In this document: positions 48,000-61,128 of the stretch, piece by piece
How the letters are laid out: the number at the start of each line of letters is the position of its first letter
How positions within the stretch are numbered: position 1 is the first letter of the stretch
Source of the DNA: Onchocerca lupi
Lineage: Eukaryota; Nematoda; Chromadorea; Rhabditida; Onchocercidae
Direction: 5' to 3'
DNA: 64,000 nt
Assembly (NCBI GenBank): GCA_028564675.1
Contig: JAOVVO010000294.1
Location: 1 to 64,000 of the forward strand
Notes under the pieces: model-generated
Told to the model about the DNA's origin: nothing
Seen by the model: only the letters and a program-made list of their open reading frames with translations
Databases searched by the model: none
Program-made: the position numbers and the translations under genes

Positions 48000-49988
48000 A
48001 CAATTAATTTACACTAAAAATTGCTGCGATGAAAATTTGCTTATTTTCTCTGAAAATTGCGAATATTACGTGTAAATGAAAGATTGAAAAAGCTGAAATG
48101 GATCGATGACTCATTCTCATTCCAACACATATAGTCCCATTATGTTCAGTGATTCTCATTTAGACCACTAAATATGATATGACTAATGATAAATGATTAG
48201 GAGGTTCGCAATTTTTAAATGACATATAGAAGATGATAAAAATGTGGTCTGATAACAAATAGCCACAGCGCTCCAGATAATTCCAAATAAGACCAAAAAA
48301 CTATAGATTCCAAATGAGGGCAATCTTTTTGCTATCAAATGAAATAAAAAAGAAAAAATTCCGACATTCCACTTTGGAAAAGTTATAACTGAATAACTGC
48401 GAAACAAAAGATGCAAACTTTATTCCACTCCTTTGAAGAGCAAGATGGATCATTATCTGTGAAGGGTAGAGGATCGGTCGATCGGTCAACTCGGTCGGTC
48501 GATTTTTCCATCAATATGAGGGCATCCATCCTCTTCCTTCCTCTTCTTCTGCTTACAAACAGCTGTTGTAACATATTCTCTGATTGATGATATCGAATCA
48601 TCTATCTCTCAACCAGCAACCAACAAGTTTCACCACTGATAATTGTACTAAAAATTTCGTTCAAATTTCAAAGAACGATACGATTCCCTGATGCTTCTGA
48701 ATGGTACGACGATGACTGCGTTAAAAATGGCATCAAAATTTCAATTATTCTAATTATTGTTGTTTTATTTATATATTTAAATTTGAAAATTAAAAGAGAG
48801 CAATTCAATATTTTATACAAAAGATGTATTCATAAATCTCAAATTTTCTTCAGAAATGAAATTTAAAAAACTTATTTAAACGCTTTGTCGAAGTTACCGA
48901 ATGATATGATAATTTCATGTTATATTTGTTTAATTTTCACCTTTCAATTTATTTGCTAAAAATAATAAATTATTCAAATAAATGAACATCAAAATTCCAA
49001 TAATTCCAATTATTGCTGCTTAAATTATTCGATACCGTTAAATATTTGTAGAAATGATTATACGTTGAATACGTAAGTAAAAAAAAACAGAAACATCAAA
49101 GTTTTCTGAAAAAATAATATTCACAATATACACGGATATGAAGTAATCTATGCTGTGATTATTATATTTCTTCAATAGGTGCATTTTACCTGTCATTTTG
49201 CACCTTTTAATTATCTTAAATTACGAACTCTAATGCATCGATCATCAAATTTTGGCAAGACGTCTCAGAAATAATGAATTTAATGAATTTTTTTTTACAT
49301 TTCGAAAAAATATCACAAAATGGTAATAAGTTCATTGCAAGCATAGCGTTATATTAATATCGGTAATGAATTATATAGGGTCATGACCTTTCTCAAGGCA
49401 TAAACTGCTCGAAAAATAACAGAAGAGCGAAAATAATAATGTAATTATTTTGTTTTTCAAATGAAGACATCCAACAACAATAGATGAAGATACTGCACGT
49501 TTCACGTCCCACGTATCATGTCTCACGTATCCAGTAGATACAGGCAGATTAGTACCATTGCACTGCATTGTATACATAATAATATAATAATTTATGTTTA
49601 CTTTTATCATATCAAAAAATTTGATTCTGTTGGATGCATCGAGCATGCTAAGAGGTTGGAGAGATTGAGATACGTGGATGCACAAAAAATTAACAAACTT
49701 CTTTTTTTTTTTTTTTGCTAATACAATCTGGAAAAGATTTAAATATGTTGGCATGAAATCCAGATAAAAAGTGAAAGGGTGGGGCACTGATGATGACGTT
49801 CAGATGATATGCAAATTTCGTTCTTTCAATGGAAATGACAAATTTCTGGAGAAAATGTGTTTTATTTAGTATGTAATTTATTTACTTGCGTATCGTTTTT
49901 TTTTTTTGGTAATCTTTGCTTGGAAATTAACAAACTTCCCTTTTCTTTATTTTTTTCTTGTAAATACAAGTTTTCATGTTAAAGAAAA
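48000..49988. promoter_or_regulatory. Divergent promoter region between the cathepsin F-like and RBM7-like genes
   Basis: About 2 kb separate two genes that start in opposite directions, so both promoters should lie here. It holds a short TCGG-rich repeat (48472-48503) and a tandem CACGT heptamer cluster (49496-49530). Minus-strand open frames of 60-138 codons in the region show no domain and are T-rich. Regulatory function is inferred from position only. Confidence 0.45.
49496..49530. repeat. Five tandem heptamers of the form CACGTNN
   Basis: Units start at 49496, 49503, 49510, 49517 and 49524; four contain CACGT exactly and the fourth reads CATGT. Each unit carries an E-box-like half site. 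The cluster is about 460 bases upstream of the RBM7-like start codon. Confidence 0.75.
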
Positions 49989-51520
49989 ATGAAACGAAAT
50001 CGATCAAACCGCAATGAAAGAACTCTTTATTTGTGCAATATTCACCCGCATATATCCGTCGATGATATTTATGAGACATTTTGTCGGGTAAATTTCATTC
50101 CTTTTTATTTCCTAAATTTCGTTCTAATAAGCAACATTTTAAGTACCCTCGTTTTATTTTATTAAAATATTCAAGTTCAGCCAGTTTTTTTCCTCATTTT
50201 TCAAAATTTAAATTCAAACTAGTATTTTCTCAAATGTTAATTTTCCAAATTTAATTTTTTGAGAAATTTCTTCAAATTTTAAATAATTTACCAGCGAATA
50301 TATAAAAATGCCAATGCACATGTTACATTTTTGAAGTCAGAATTGAAATGCTCATTTTCTAATTTATTATCATCTAATTGTTTATTCGTGTCTATTTCCT
50401 CAGAAATCATTTATCAAATTTTAATTTTACATTCATCCGTTCTTAATTTATGTCAGATGTGGCTTAACATGAATGGGCTTCGTGGAAGAAATTAGCAAGA
50501 TTAGAAACTAGAATGGAAACCAACAGATCAGACTCTCCAATTCTAGATCTTTCAGTTAGATTCTGAATCTTCTAATATTTTCTTTAGGCAGGCCCGGTTC
50601 AAAAAGTTATTCTGCATGAGAATACAAATGGTACTCCCCAATATGCAATTGTAGTTTTCAAAGAGGTTAATTCATGGATGTGTGTAATGCTCGATTACAA
50701 TCGCTATCAGCTCGGATTCAATATCCTCATTCATTCTTCGAGGTATTTCTTTTAAGCAATCCACTTTTTTCATTGTTCAATCATTTTTTAGTTGATTTTA
50801 ATTAAATTTATGCAAGTTTGTTCCAAAAATTCGTGTAAACTCGAATGCAACCGAAATAGTTGAATCACTCCTTCTCTCCTACTTTTATTTTTTTTTTTTT
50901 ATCTAACTCTTCTGAGTTTTATTCTAGTTTGATAAACAAGACAATTTTCAATTCTTTTCAAAATAACGTATTTCCAGTATTATGACTTGTCCTAGCACTA
51001 ACTTGTCCAGTTTGTCTCTGACCAAACTGCCAAATTCATGCTATGCTCCACGTCAAATTGGATATGAGAAAAAATATGCTCAAAAATTGCGTTGTTATGG
51101 TACTAGAGTTTTTGAAAGTAAGCATTTACAATAATTTTTAGATTGGAATTAGAATTTTATTCTAAGCTTATTGAAGGAACTCAAAAATTTTAAATCCAAG
51201 GAGGAAATTAAATAACATAGAGAATGAAGTAAATTAGGGAAGAATGTGGCACATTTCTCGTTAATTTTATTGATATTATTAGGATAATTTACTTAAAGAG
51301 TTTTCGAATGAATATTTTAGTGGAATTTAAATATATTTTTAACGATTATCAACAGTATGATTATTTTACAGATAATAATTACAAAAATGATACGATAGTG
51401 ACACCTACTACAACAGTGTCACCAACAACTTCATCACAAGATGATTGGAATCCATTCAAAAGTCCGCTGAAATCTCCTATCACTTCCTGTGAATTTCTCA
51501 ATTTCAATCCTATTATTTAG
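49989..51520 (+). CDS. RBM7/RBM11-like RNA-binding protein (single RRM)
   Basis: Four exons, 49989-50087, 50588-50742, 50978-51117 and 51372-51520, keep frame and encode 180 residues. Residues about 11-85 form an RNA recognition motif: RTLYLCNIHPHISVDDIYE as the RNP2 side, AGPVQKV after the first helix, then QYAIVVFKE as the RNP1 side. The AGPV-KV spacing and the RTLY-N start match RBM7, the RNA-binding subunit of the nuclear exosome targeting complex. RNP1 is weak (AIVVF instead of GFAFVNF), so RNA contacts may be altered. The tail is serine/threonine-rich (TIVTPTTTVSPTTSSQDDW). Another RRM protein of the same small type is possible. Confidence 0.7.
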
Positions 51521-52836
51521 TTTTTGCAGCTGTTTTACTTCATTACTCATTTGCATATTTATTTGTTTTTCAACTCATTTGTTATCACTATACATTTCCA
51601 CTTAAATTAATTTCCACTGCAAGTCCACTTCTACCGTTTCTTGTTCCAGACAGTTTATTTCTCACTTATTTCCAGCTTTATATAGCAATCATTTAAATGG
51701 CAGCCTCAACTTGAATAAAAAAAATCAAAAACCTAGAAATTATAACATTGCATGTTAATACAGAAGTAAATTTTAAACGAAAAAGTAGAACTTTCTTAAA
51801 AAAATTTAATATAATTAGTAACAATACCATGATAGTAATCATTTATTAGAAAATCGTATTTACGAGAACATTATAACGAGATAAACAATAAAAATAATTG
51901 CTTTAATGGCATTACGGAAAAGAATTCGAAATTGATGGGAACTAATTTTTTCAGTATATCCTATTCATGCTTCAAATTTCAATTACGTCATATATTATAC
52001 TATTTAGGACTTTTTGTGACTATTTTCATTCCAAATTCAATTTCTGTTTGTGATTTATTTGCCAAATTAAATTCAAATTCAAAAGATTCCGCCGATCGTG
52101 AAGAACAAACAATTAATTCATGTTTAATACAGAGACTGTTAATTTATTGATTTATTTCTCATATTTGTTTTTGCATTTAATCAATTTTAAAGACCAAATT
52201 CAAACTGATTTGTTTATTTTTTCGTTCTCAAATTCAAATAACCTTTTCATGACCTTTCACTTATCAACAAATTCAAAAATAAAGTTTAAGTAACACGCAT
52301 TTTAAAATTTAAATAAATTGAAAACTAATGCATCTATAATATTGTAATCAAATCCAGTGAATCCGGAAAACGGAAATAACTCCCCACAACTAGGAAACCA
52401 ACAAGAAAAATTCAGGGAAATCAAATGACACTGCATGTGATTCAGCATTTATACTTAAACAAGTCACAAGTACAAATTACTCTCAATCACTGCTGTAACT
52501 GCTTCCGTGAATTTCTCGTCATTTTTTCTATGCCTAACCTCATGTCTTCATTCATCAACAATTTCTCATCACTTTTATCATTCAACACTTTTCTAATCCT
52601 GCACCTATACTATTCCGCAAATATCAGCAATCTCTACAGTCTCATCAAATTTAGTGGTACTTCTCGCCACGCTACTTCAATTGTTCCTGATGTTCGCAAA
52701 AGCTGTTCATCAGTCTATTATGAAAAGTATTGTCTCATGAGTTTTTTTAATGTGGGATTTTTTTCTGAACTTTTTCGGTTCTGTTTAAAGTTTGAAGTGA
52801 TTCCTTCCGTTTGTCGAGTTTCAACTTGGAAGGAAG
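51521..52836. other. Intergenic region between the RBM7-like and IBA57 genes
   Basis: AT-rich with recurrent CAAATTC words (about 52020-52270). A 154-codon open frame (52425-52889) ends inside the first IBA57 exon in another frame and has no domain, so it was not accepted. Confidence 0.45.
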
Positions 52837-54909
52837 ATGACAGCCGGAAAGGTATACAATCTCCGACACCGTGGATTGCTCCGATTTAAGGGAAAAGAAG
52901 TATTTCAATTCTTACAAGCTCTTATCACGAATGATATAAGGTCAAGTATGCTTTTTTTAATTAACTTTTATTAAGAATATGCAGTCAAGTAATTATTCTT
53001 ATGCTATTGCTCACGCAAACATTGATTACTAACAAAAACTGGTATTTACATGGAAACGTACTTGTCTTTGTTAGGTCGCATGGTTACGCTCATAAAGTAA
53101 TTAAGTCATGTTATCTTTACGCAACATTTTTGCTGCAATCATTATATCAATAGATTATTTAATGAAAAATATTAAAGAAAAGTTCGACATACTGAGAGCT
53201 GTTTCGCAAGTGAATAATGTTACTGAATATTGAGTGAAAAATGTAATTTCTAATTAAGCTTTGCAGATGTTAAATTTATTGAATAGATTTAATGAAAGTG
53301 ATAATTTAGACGTTTAGCAGATGGTCAAGCGCAGTATACTTTGCTGCTCAACAGTCGCGGTCGTATCGTGGAAGATTTAATTTTGTATCGACAAGCAAAT
53401 GAAATTTTGATTGAAAGTGATCGAAACAACCAGTCGAAATTACGAAAATTGTTTGAGATGTTTAGAATACACAAAGATGTGACAATTGAAGAAGAAGCAA
53501 AGAATTGTGTTTATCATATCGATAATATAAGCAATGACATTCCTGGCATCCAAGATCCGCGAGTGCCATCTTTTGGTAAACGTATTCTGAGTGAAATTCT
53601 ACCAGGTAATAGCCCGAAATTCTTGTTAAATTTATATCAGCCATATTTTGAAAACAAAAGAAGTAATAGCTATGATTCGTGATTTTATTTTTTAATTATA
53701 AATTACAGATATTCGTAGAAGTGTTAATCCGCAAATAAAACCGAATATGCTTTATAATATTCTTTATCATAACTTTATTTAATACATATCAGCTGTTCTG
53801 TTCGTACTTAGCTTTACTATCAGCTGTTTTGTTTCCATTCCCAATTGGTTTTCGTACCACTTACTTGCTTTTCACACACTTCTTTCACTTTTTTTCCTTA
53901 ATATAGCTGCTTAATTGATATAGGAGATTTAAATGGAAATGATTTATGACTCTACAAATTTTTTGCAAATCTATTTTCTACAAATGTAATGTGATTTCCC
54001 CATTTTTTTCCGAACATTTAGAATACATTGTTATTGGAAAGTTAGCTGCTAATGCTTAAGTTTTTGGCTTTTAGATGACCAAACAATAAACGAGAATGCA
54101 TACCGAGAAAGACGTTTTGATTTCGGTATACCGGAAGGACCGAGTGAATTAGCTGGACAGCTTCCATTGTTCATGAATGCCGATATCATGAATGGTGTAA
54201 GGTCTGTAAGAATTGTAGTTTTGATTCTTTTCAGTGTATATTTCATTCAATAGTCTTATTTTCATTAATATATATGGCTATCAAAACTCGTTATGCTTTT
54301 GCCGCATCTTTAGGAGATATTTGGACTTGATAAGATTGACAATTTTATATGGAAGTTTTCCAAATATCTTCATTTTATGTTTATTGACAATTTTTCTATA
54401 TTTTAGTGCAAACAAAGGATGTTACTTAGGGCAAGAATTGACAGCCCGTGCCTTAAATGCTCCAGAAATACGGAAGCGGCTTCTGCCTTTCACATGTAGA
54501 AGTAAGCAGTTGATTTCTTTTTCGTGATTTTGACTATATCTCTATCGCAACATGCATTTATGGATTTTATGAACCAAAACAAAGTTTCGCTTTTTTCAAT
54601 GTTATTTCAACATGAAAAATTCCCAGTTAATTCCGAGACCAATTCCGCCTCCCCACTCTTCACTTCATATCTTTTTTCCTCTCAACATCTTCAAATTATT
54701 TAGGTATGGCTACTGGATCGTTGGTTACCAATGAAGGACGGCGTGTAGGAAAGGTGATTGCATGTAGTGGAAGAAAAGGTCTGGCTCTAGTACCTATTTC
54801 ACGGAATATTCCATCAAAACATTTTCAGTCGGAAAGTGAAGATATCGAAATCTTTGTACCGTCTTGGTGGCCAGCTGACCCTGTCAGTGTTTCATCTCAG
54901 TCATTATGA
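52837..54909 (+). CDS. iba57: IBA57 mitochondrial iron-sulfur cluster assembly factor (YgfZ/GcvT-like)
   Basis: IBA57 works with ISCA1 and ISCA2 in mitochondria to build 4Fe-4S clusters for aconitase, lipoate synthase and respiratory complexes. Five exons, 52837-52940, 53310-53605, 54075-54201, 54407-54501 and 54704-54909, keep frame and give 275 residues. The N-terminal folate-binding fold is seen as RGLLRFKGKEVFQFLQAL..TNDI and AQYTLLLNSRGRIVEDLIL. The family signature KGCYLGQELTAR is present with its invariant cysteine at 181. The tail GRRVGKVIACSGRKGLALV matches the C-terminal barrel. A canonical mitochondrial presequence is not obvious; the start is only a few residues before the fold, so an upstream exon could exist. 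A poly(A) signal AATAAA is at 55148-55153. Confidence 0.93.
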
Positions 54910-55319
54910 AGATGGGAAAACGAAATTCCATTTTTCGTTTGTTGTATTCGTTGCTTTGTACAAATATTATATAGTACAAGAACATTAATATTTATTAGCT
55001 ACCTCACTTATCACAAGTTTTTGTTACAGAAAAATTTAATAAAATTTTTATTGGAAGAGTGTTTGCCATTACTTTGAATGCTCGTAAAGAAAGCCTCGTG
55101 CTGATGTTTTATACAGTTTGTTTCTCATCCTTACTTCATCTTAATTTAATAAAGTATTTTATTATGTAAATTTAAAAGCGTCACAAATGCACAAATGCAA
55201 TTATCAAATAATGAAAAACAAAAGTTAATAATTAATTGAACAAGACATAAATCGTTTGGGATACTCAACAGTATTAAAAATCATTCCAGATAACAAACTG
55301 CGCTATGAATAAAACAAAA
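54910..55319. terminator. Overlapping poly(A) signals of two convergent genes
   Basis: The plus-strand gene IBA57 has AATAAA at 55038 and 55148. The minus-strand CacyBP gene has its AATAAA (TTTATT on the plus strand) at 55158-55163. The two 3' ends therefore lie within about 20 bases or overlap. Confidence 0.55.
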
Positions 55320-57350
55320 TTACATTGGTTCATCAAGGTCTGCGCTCTTTTTTGTCTGACTTTCATGCCACGCTTTGCGAATTGTTCTTTTCATATCGTC
55401 ATCTCCATCGTCGTACAATTGCTTTATCATGCCCATTAGTGATTCTTGTGGATCTGCTTTTTGGTCAAATTTGGGTGTGCTAAACAGGATGATTGTAGAA
55501 AATCGTATGGAAAGTTCCAAATTGAGAAAATAGAAAAATAATTTTTGAAAATGAACCACTGGAAAATCATAAACCAATTAAACTTTTCAAACAAACTGAC
55601 ACAAAGTTCTGACCTCTTCTCTTTGCTTTGCATTTCTGCCTTTGTTAAATACTTCCAATTCTCTTCTTCATTTTTCTTCATCATAATCAATAGAAGATCA
55701 GTTTTTTGCTGTAATTAGGATTAAAACAAGGTATTCTTCTGAATCAAAGTAGTTCATTGATAACGAAATTTTATAAACAATTAGTAATGTAGCATAAAGA
55801 ATTACTGCTTATCTCGGATTTCGAGATACGATACAGTGTATATTCTCTGTAGGATCAAGAAATTTTTTTTTCTTTTTTTTTTTGTGCTTATAGGTAAGAC
55901 AGAAACTATCAGTCAAAAGCAGAATTGTGCAAGAGCAATGAAGAAGAAATAAAATATGAACAAAAATATGGGACCAGCAGATTTAACGGAGTTTGTTTTG
56001 TATTCGAAGAAAAAATATTGAAATAAGAAACACATCAACTACAGAACGAACATTATGAAAAAAGTTTTTTACGGCACAATCATCTCCATTATCTGTTGAA
56101 GATTGTATGAATGTGTAAGAGACTGGACTTTGAAGCAATATAAAAATAATTTGAATAAAATAATTTCAATAAAATTCAGAAAAAAAATTTATTCGAAAAA
56201 TTTAGCATTTTTAAAGAATGTAAACTTTAATAATGGAAGTTTAAAAATGAATAAAGTATTACCTTAAAAGAAGAGCTGGATGGGTTGATTGCTTTGAGTA
56301 AACCTTTTATTACCAAAGAGTAATTTTTTGAAGATACATTACGGACATTAACTTCCACTTCACTGCAACCAAGAAACGAAAATAATATTGAACAGCAGCT
56401 ATCAATCACCATTGTGAAAATATGTTAAAATTCCTTTAGATATCGTTGGAAATTTTTTTCCTTTCTAACAGTACATAAGTTTGAAATTCAATCCATTTAG
56501 TTTTCACCTTTCCATAAAATTGACTGCAATCTGTTCTTGCGGAACAGTATGTACCTCTGGAATGGTAAGATAAAGCTTCACATATTTGTCACTCTGATCC
56601 CAAGCTGAAATAATGATAATAATTGAGAAAATTTACTGTCTATTCGAAATGTCGATTATGAGTAGTGAATTACTATCATGATAATAACAATTCTATCTTG
56701 AACAGCCATTTACTGGCGTAAAAAAGAATTCAATCTTTTAACTTCCCTTCCAAATTACTATAGATATAGAAAAAAATAATTTCTAGCGCACTGGAGTGCA
56801 TATGAAGATAAATAAAAGTAACATCCAGATCACATAATTTATTGTTAATATATAAGTTACCGTAGTTAGTGATTTTCACAGTCGCCAATGGTACAGTATT
56901 CGAAGATACAGCTTCCGTCCTTGACTGTTTTAAGGTTAGTACATCACCATATTCACCAACATTATTCATTGCTTCTAATGTTTTTATCTAAAATACAGTT
57001 TGCTCGACAACTATTTAAGTGCAAGTTTTACTTATCTGACAAGCAAATACGAACTGCATAATCAAGAATATTATTTATGATATCATACTTGTTTATTAGG
57101 AAAAAGTATTTCATACTGATAATATGATTTTCGCGAATTATCTTAATAAGTTAATCGAGATTATTGCACTATTGTACTTAGTTTTCTAAATGCTCTGTAG
57201 ATGAACTTCAGAAAAAAAAAAGTTAACTACCTTGCTTTCAAGTTCGCTAATCTTTTCATCTAGCATACTCTTAATCATTTGACGAGATGCAATGGAGCGC
57301 AAATTTTGCAGCTCATGTAAATCACGTCGTAGTTCAGTACGTTCTTCCAT
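55320..57350 (-). CDS. Calcyclin-binding protein / Siah-1-interacting protein (CacyBP/SIP)
   Basis: CacyBP/SIP links Siah-type E3 ubiquitin ligase to Skp1 and thereby to beta-catenin turnover, and it binds S100 proteins. Six minus-strand exons, 57350-57231, 56987-56861, 56604-56508, 56362-56263, 55708-55614 and 55479-55320, keep frame and give 232 residues (human protein 228). The N-terminal 40 residues form the helical Siah-binding hairpin (MEERTELRRDLHELQ). A CS domain follows (VKITNYAWDQSDKYVKLYL, then NVRNVSSKNYSLVIKGLLKAI). The C-terminal SGS region ends with IKQLYDDGDDDMKRTIRKAW, almost identical to animal homologues. It faces the IBA57 gene. Confidence 0.93.
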
Positions 57351-57733
57351 TTCCGATACTTTCGCGCAAGCAACAATTTAGCGAAGTACCAAAATCCAAA
57401 ACTAACAACTATAACAAGGCATAACTCTTTAATCGAAGAGTGAAAAATAATCCGTTCCAAGCAAGCATCTTACTTGGCAAATAGTTAAATCGAAGAATTA
57501 ACAAAAACCGAGACTTCACAAGTAATCAAAATAACCAAAAAATGAACAACTTATCAATCTCTAAAGTGGTAACATTTTAGAAATGAAAACAAAAAAATAT
57601 ATGATGAATTAGATTTTAACAAAAAATATATAATCATATTCTTATAACTTTTGATGAAAGTAACAATCAATCAGTGGAGCGCAGTCTTTAAAATATGCGC
57701 CAGAATCCCTTCGTCCCACCACATGAATCACGT

Positions 57734-57749
57734 AAGTCCACGTGGACTT
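57734..57749. promoter_or_regulatory. 16-base perfect palindrome with a central E-box CACGTG
   Basis: The sequence AAGTCCACGTGGACTT is its own reverse complement. It lies in a short less AT-rich patch about 385 bases upstream of the CacyBP start codon. CACGTG is the binding site of bHLH-leucine-zipper factors; binding here is inference. Confidence 0.55.
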
Positions 57750-58360
57750 GCACACCCATGCGTACCCCACGTACCCAACATCCCACCTCACCTATAATCT
57801 AATCGAGTCCAAATACTTCACAAATTATCGCAAACTGACTCGCAACCTACTAGTCAAAATTAATAGAATCAGCTGGAATATTCTCGATCAAATGGTTTGC
57901 AATCTCTCTTAGTCTCTGCCATCTCCTCATTCAGCACATCTTTTCATCTCCAATCTTCTCTGCAATGGTTTGAATGTTGATTTTTTTGCAATATTTCTCA
58001 ATCTGATGTCCAATCACATCTTATTTCTGCAACTCCATCATCTCTGCTATCCTTTGCCTTTGATATTTTGTCCTTTTTTTTTCGCTCTCAATCTTCAACT
58101 TAAACTGTTTTACCACCCCAATCATAATGAATGTTTCATTAAACATTCTCTTTTCCAGTGTCTTGGAATACATAGACGTACATGCACACATAGATGCACA
58201 TGTGCACAAACATACAAACACGTATGCAAGTAAATACGCACGTATCACGTATAATTTTTCGTGTTTTTTCTTTTGAATCAAAATCGTTTTACAATAGTAA
58301 TTTTAATGGAAGCAGTTTAAATATCGATTATTATACGGAAGGAGAACAGGTAAAAAGGTG

Positions 58361-58516
58361 AAGTTGAGTTACTTCCTGGAACGAACAAATCAGATACGTC
58401 TTATTAACTGATAAGTTGAATCACTTCCTGGAACGAATAAATTAGATACGTCTTATTAACTGATAAGTTGAATCACTTCCTGGAACGAATAAATCAGATA
58501 CGTCTTCACAACTGAT
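58361..58516. repeat. 52-base tandem repeat, three copies
   Basis: Copies begin at 58361, 58413 and 58465 and differ at few positions; each contains ACTTCCTGGAACGAA and GATACGTCTT. A truncated piece of the unit (GATACGTCTTATCAAGTT) follows at 58515-58531. The third copy is altered at its end. Confidence 0.9.
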
Positions 58517-61128
58517 ACGTCTTATCAAGTTAAGAGAGAGATTTTATGCAGACATGCTGAGTTAAAATGACAAAAAGGTCATGCTACTACATGGGGTCAT
58601 GAAATATTTGCTAGAATATTTTCCTGTAATTTAAGAAAAACAGGAGAAACTCTTAAAGAGTTTTAAGCAATAATTAAGTGAAGATTTAATTTCCATGAAA
58701 TTTCTTACGAATTCTTCATCATGCGGAATGCTTGGAACAACTTTGATATCGAATAGCATCGATAATTTCCCCTCAATAATATTAAACATCTCATATTTTG
58801 TTGAAATGAAACAATTTAATTTCAGGTTTACTTTCAGGTTTGAGCAATTAGCAACAACAAAAAAATGTAAACATAGGCAAATAATTATGTAAATTCATCA
58901 AATTGTTTATATTAAAGATTTCCAATGCATAATTACTATTTAAAATGATAAAATAACAAAATTAATAGCAATTTAATGCTGTAAGAAATTTTATCATAAT
59001 TTCATTTTTAGTTCAAAATTCTTCAAACAAAACATTCGAATTAAAAAAAAAATTCGAATCAAAAATTCGGTCTAAACGGCATATGCCAGTAATATTGGTG
59101 ATTTTTCTCCCCGATCTTTACCCTATCAGAGATATTTAGATAATGTTAAATAAGCTATTTCAGGTTGTCTTAATTTTTAATTATTTATTTTATGAGATGG
59201 AGAAAGAAGTTTATTTACTTCCAGATATTCTCTTCATTTGAATATAATTTAAATTCATTGCTATATTTTGTTTATATTTCATCTATTGACTGTATAAGTG
59301 AACTTTTAGTGTTATCATTTTTTCATACATGTGATTTTAATTCTGGACCTATCGAAATATGAATGGAAACGGTGATATTATTCATGTGTATGGAAATCGG
59401 TAATATTATCCCGCAATTCGTGGGATTTAGATGGAAATTATGATATTATTCTGAACTCTCGAAGTGCAAATTTCTCGAAGTATAAACTCTAAATCAGTTA
59501 CGGTACTGCAGTACCTGAAGTATTTGCACAAGTACTATCACCACCATCATTACCACTATTATTCGTAGTGATGAAAAAAAGATTTGTACACAAATCGATC
59601 AGAACTATTTGATCATTCGAATAGGACGGGAAACGAATATTTGTCACTGAAAAGACGTTTTATTCGAATTCACTTTATTGGTAAAGAGAAATGATTAATT
59701 ATTTTTCGCTTTGCTCTATTAAAAATGAATTAATTATTTCAAATTTCAATGTTTATTCTATTGCGCATTATCGATAATTTTTCCTTTTTCTCGATTTTAT
59801 TTATTTGCAACATACAATTTGCTTCATCTATAGGTAAACATTTTATTAAAATTAACATTTCTATAACTTTCATTTATCGATCATTTTTATGAACTATTAT
59901 TTTTTAATTAAATATATCTAATACAAACTTATTACTCCACCGGAGCTTTTTTTTTTAATTAATTGCCAAATCTTAATTAATTTAATTGTTAGATTACTGA
60001 ACTAAGTAAAATATGCATAGTTTCGTGGATAGAAATGATGAAATTTCAATTATTCGTTAGAATTAGCAATTAGCTAATTAAAAGATAAAATAACAATATC
60101 GATTGCTTTTTTTAATATTTATCAAAAAACAATATGCTTAGTAATTCAATGTATAAGAATTTAAACAAATGATTAGATAGGAATGAACTGAAATTGATAG
60201 ATAAATTATCCTTTTGAGAGAATGAAATAAGAAAATTGCAGTGTTGCAAAATGATGAATGTGCGCTAAAAATTAGAAGAAATTAAATAAAAAGATTGCAA
60301 AAAAGATTGAATAAATTGTACTTTGTACTATTTTTATATTTTCATAAAAAACGAAAATGCTTCACTTATAATTTGCTCATTTAATTTTATTTTATTTCAA
60401 TTCGAAATGAAATTTAACAATGTTTAATTTCAACAATAACGTTTTTAAATTCGAATGATCATTGATAATATGATTAGAATTTCAATCATTTATGATATTT
60501 AATTAAGTGGGATATTTTCAACAATCATATTTAATAACAGTAATTATGTTATGGTACTCGAATATCGATTTTAAAATAAAAAAGAAAAAAAGAATCAGTG
60601 CAATGATACCAATTGAAACTTGCATCAAACATCGGAATGTTTTGAAAATATGTCGAAATAATTTATTGCATACTGAACAATCGATGATTTTAGCTAATCA
60701 ATATAGATAGATGATTGATGTATCATTTGAACTTGCCGAAATTTACAGATCGGAAACTACTGATGACCATGGAAGAGTTCATGATATCACTTTTAAGTTT
60801 AATTTTATTGATTTGCGAAAATATATCTATCTAATTTCGTCTGTACACAATAGAGATAGGATGGGTTCATTTTGAAAGTGTTTGTTATTTCGTCCGTACT
60901 TTTTGTCTTTTCTTTCATTCAAACGGGAGCTGGTTTGTTGATATAATAAAACCAATGATGATGATGGTAATAATAATAGCAATAATAATAATAACGATAA
61001 TAATCATGATAAGGATGACGAATCACATTAGCGTGCGATTCTTCTTTCCCTCTTCCTTGTGTTTCAATCATTCATTTCTCTGCTATATTCATAAAGAACC
61101 TTCCAAGGAATTTTTATTTTCGATTTCA

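Noticed and set aside
49371..49787. 138-codon minus-strand frame in the divergent promoter region
   Set aside because: Low-complexity, with lysine and cysteine runs from a homopolymer; no domain or splice partners.
52425..52889. 154-codon open frame, the longest outside real exons in its area
   Set aside because: Overlaps the first IBA57 exon in another frame, and its composition is that of non-coding DNA.
57860..58281. Minus-strand coiled-coil-like peptide (KIESEKKRTKYQRQRIAEM) upstream of CacyBP
   Set aside because: Pyrimidine-rich plus strand gives K/E/R/Q-rich antisense peptides; frames are broken and no splice path to CacyBP was found.
59502..59515. 14-base perfect palindrome GGTACTGCAGTACC
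   Set aside because: A single short palindrome with no context; it can arise by chance in 64 kb.
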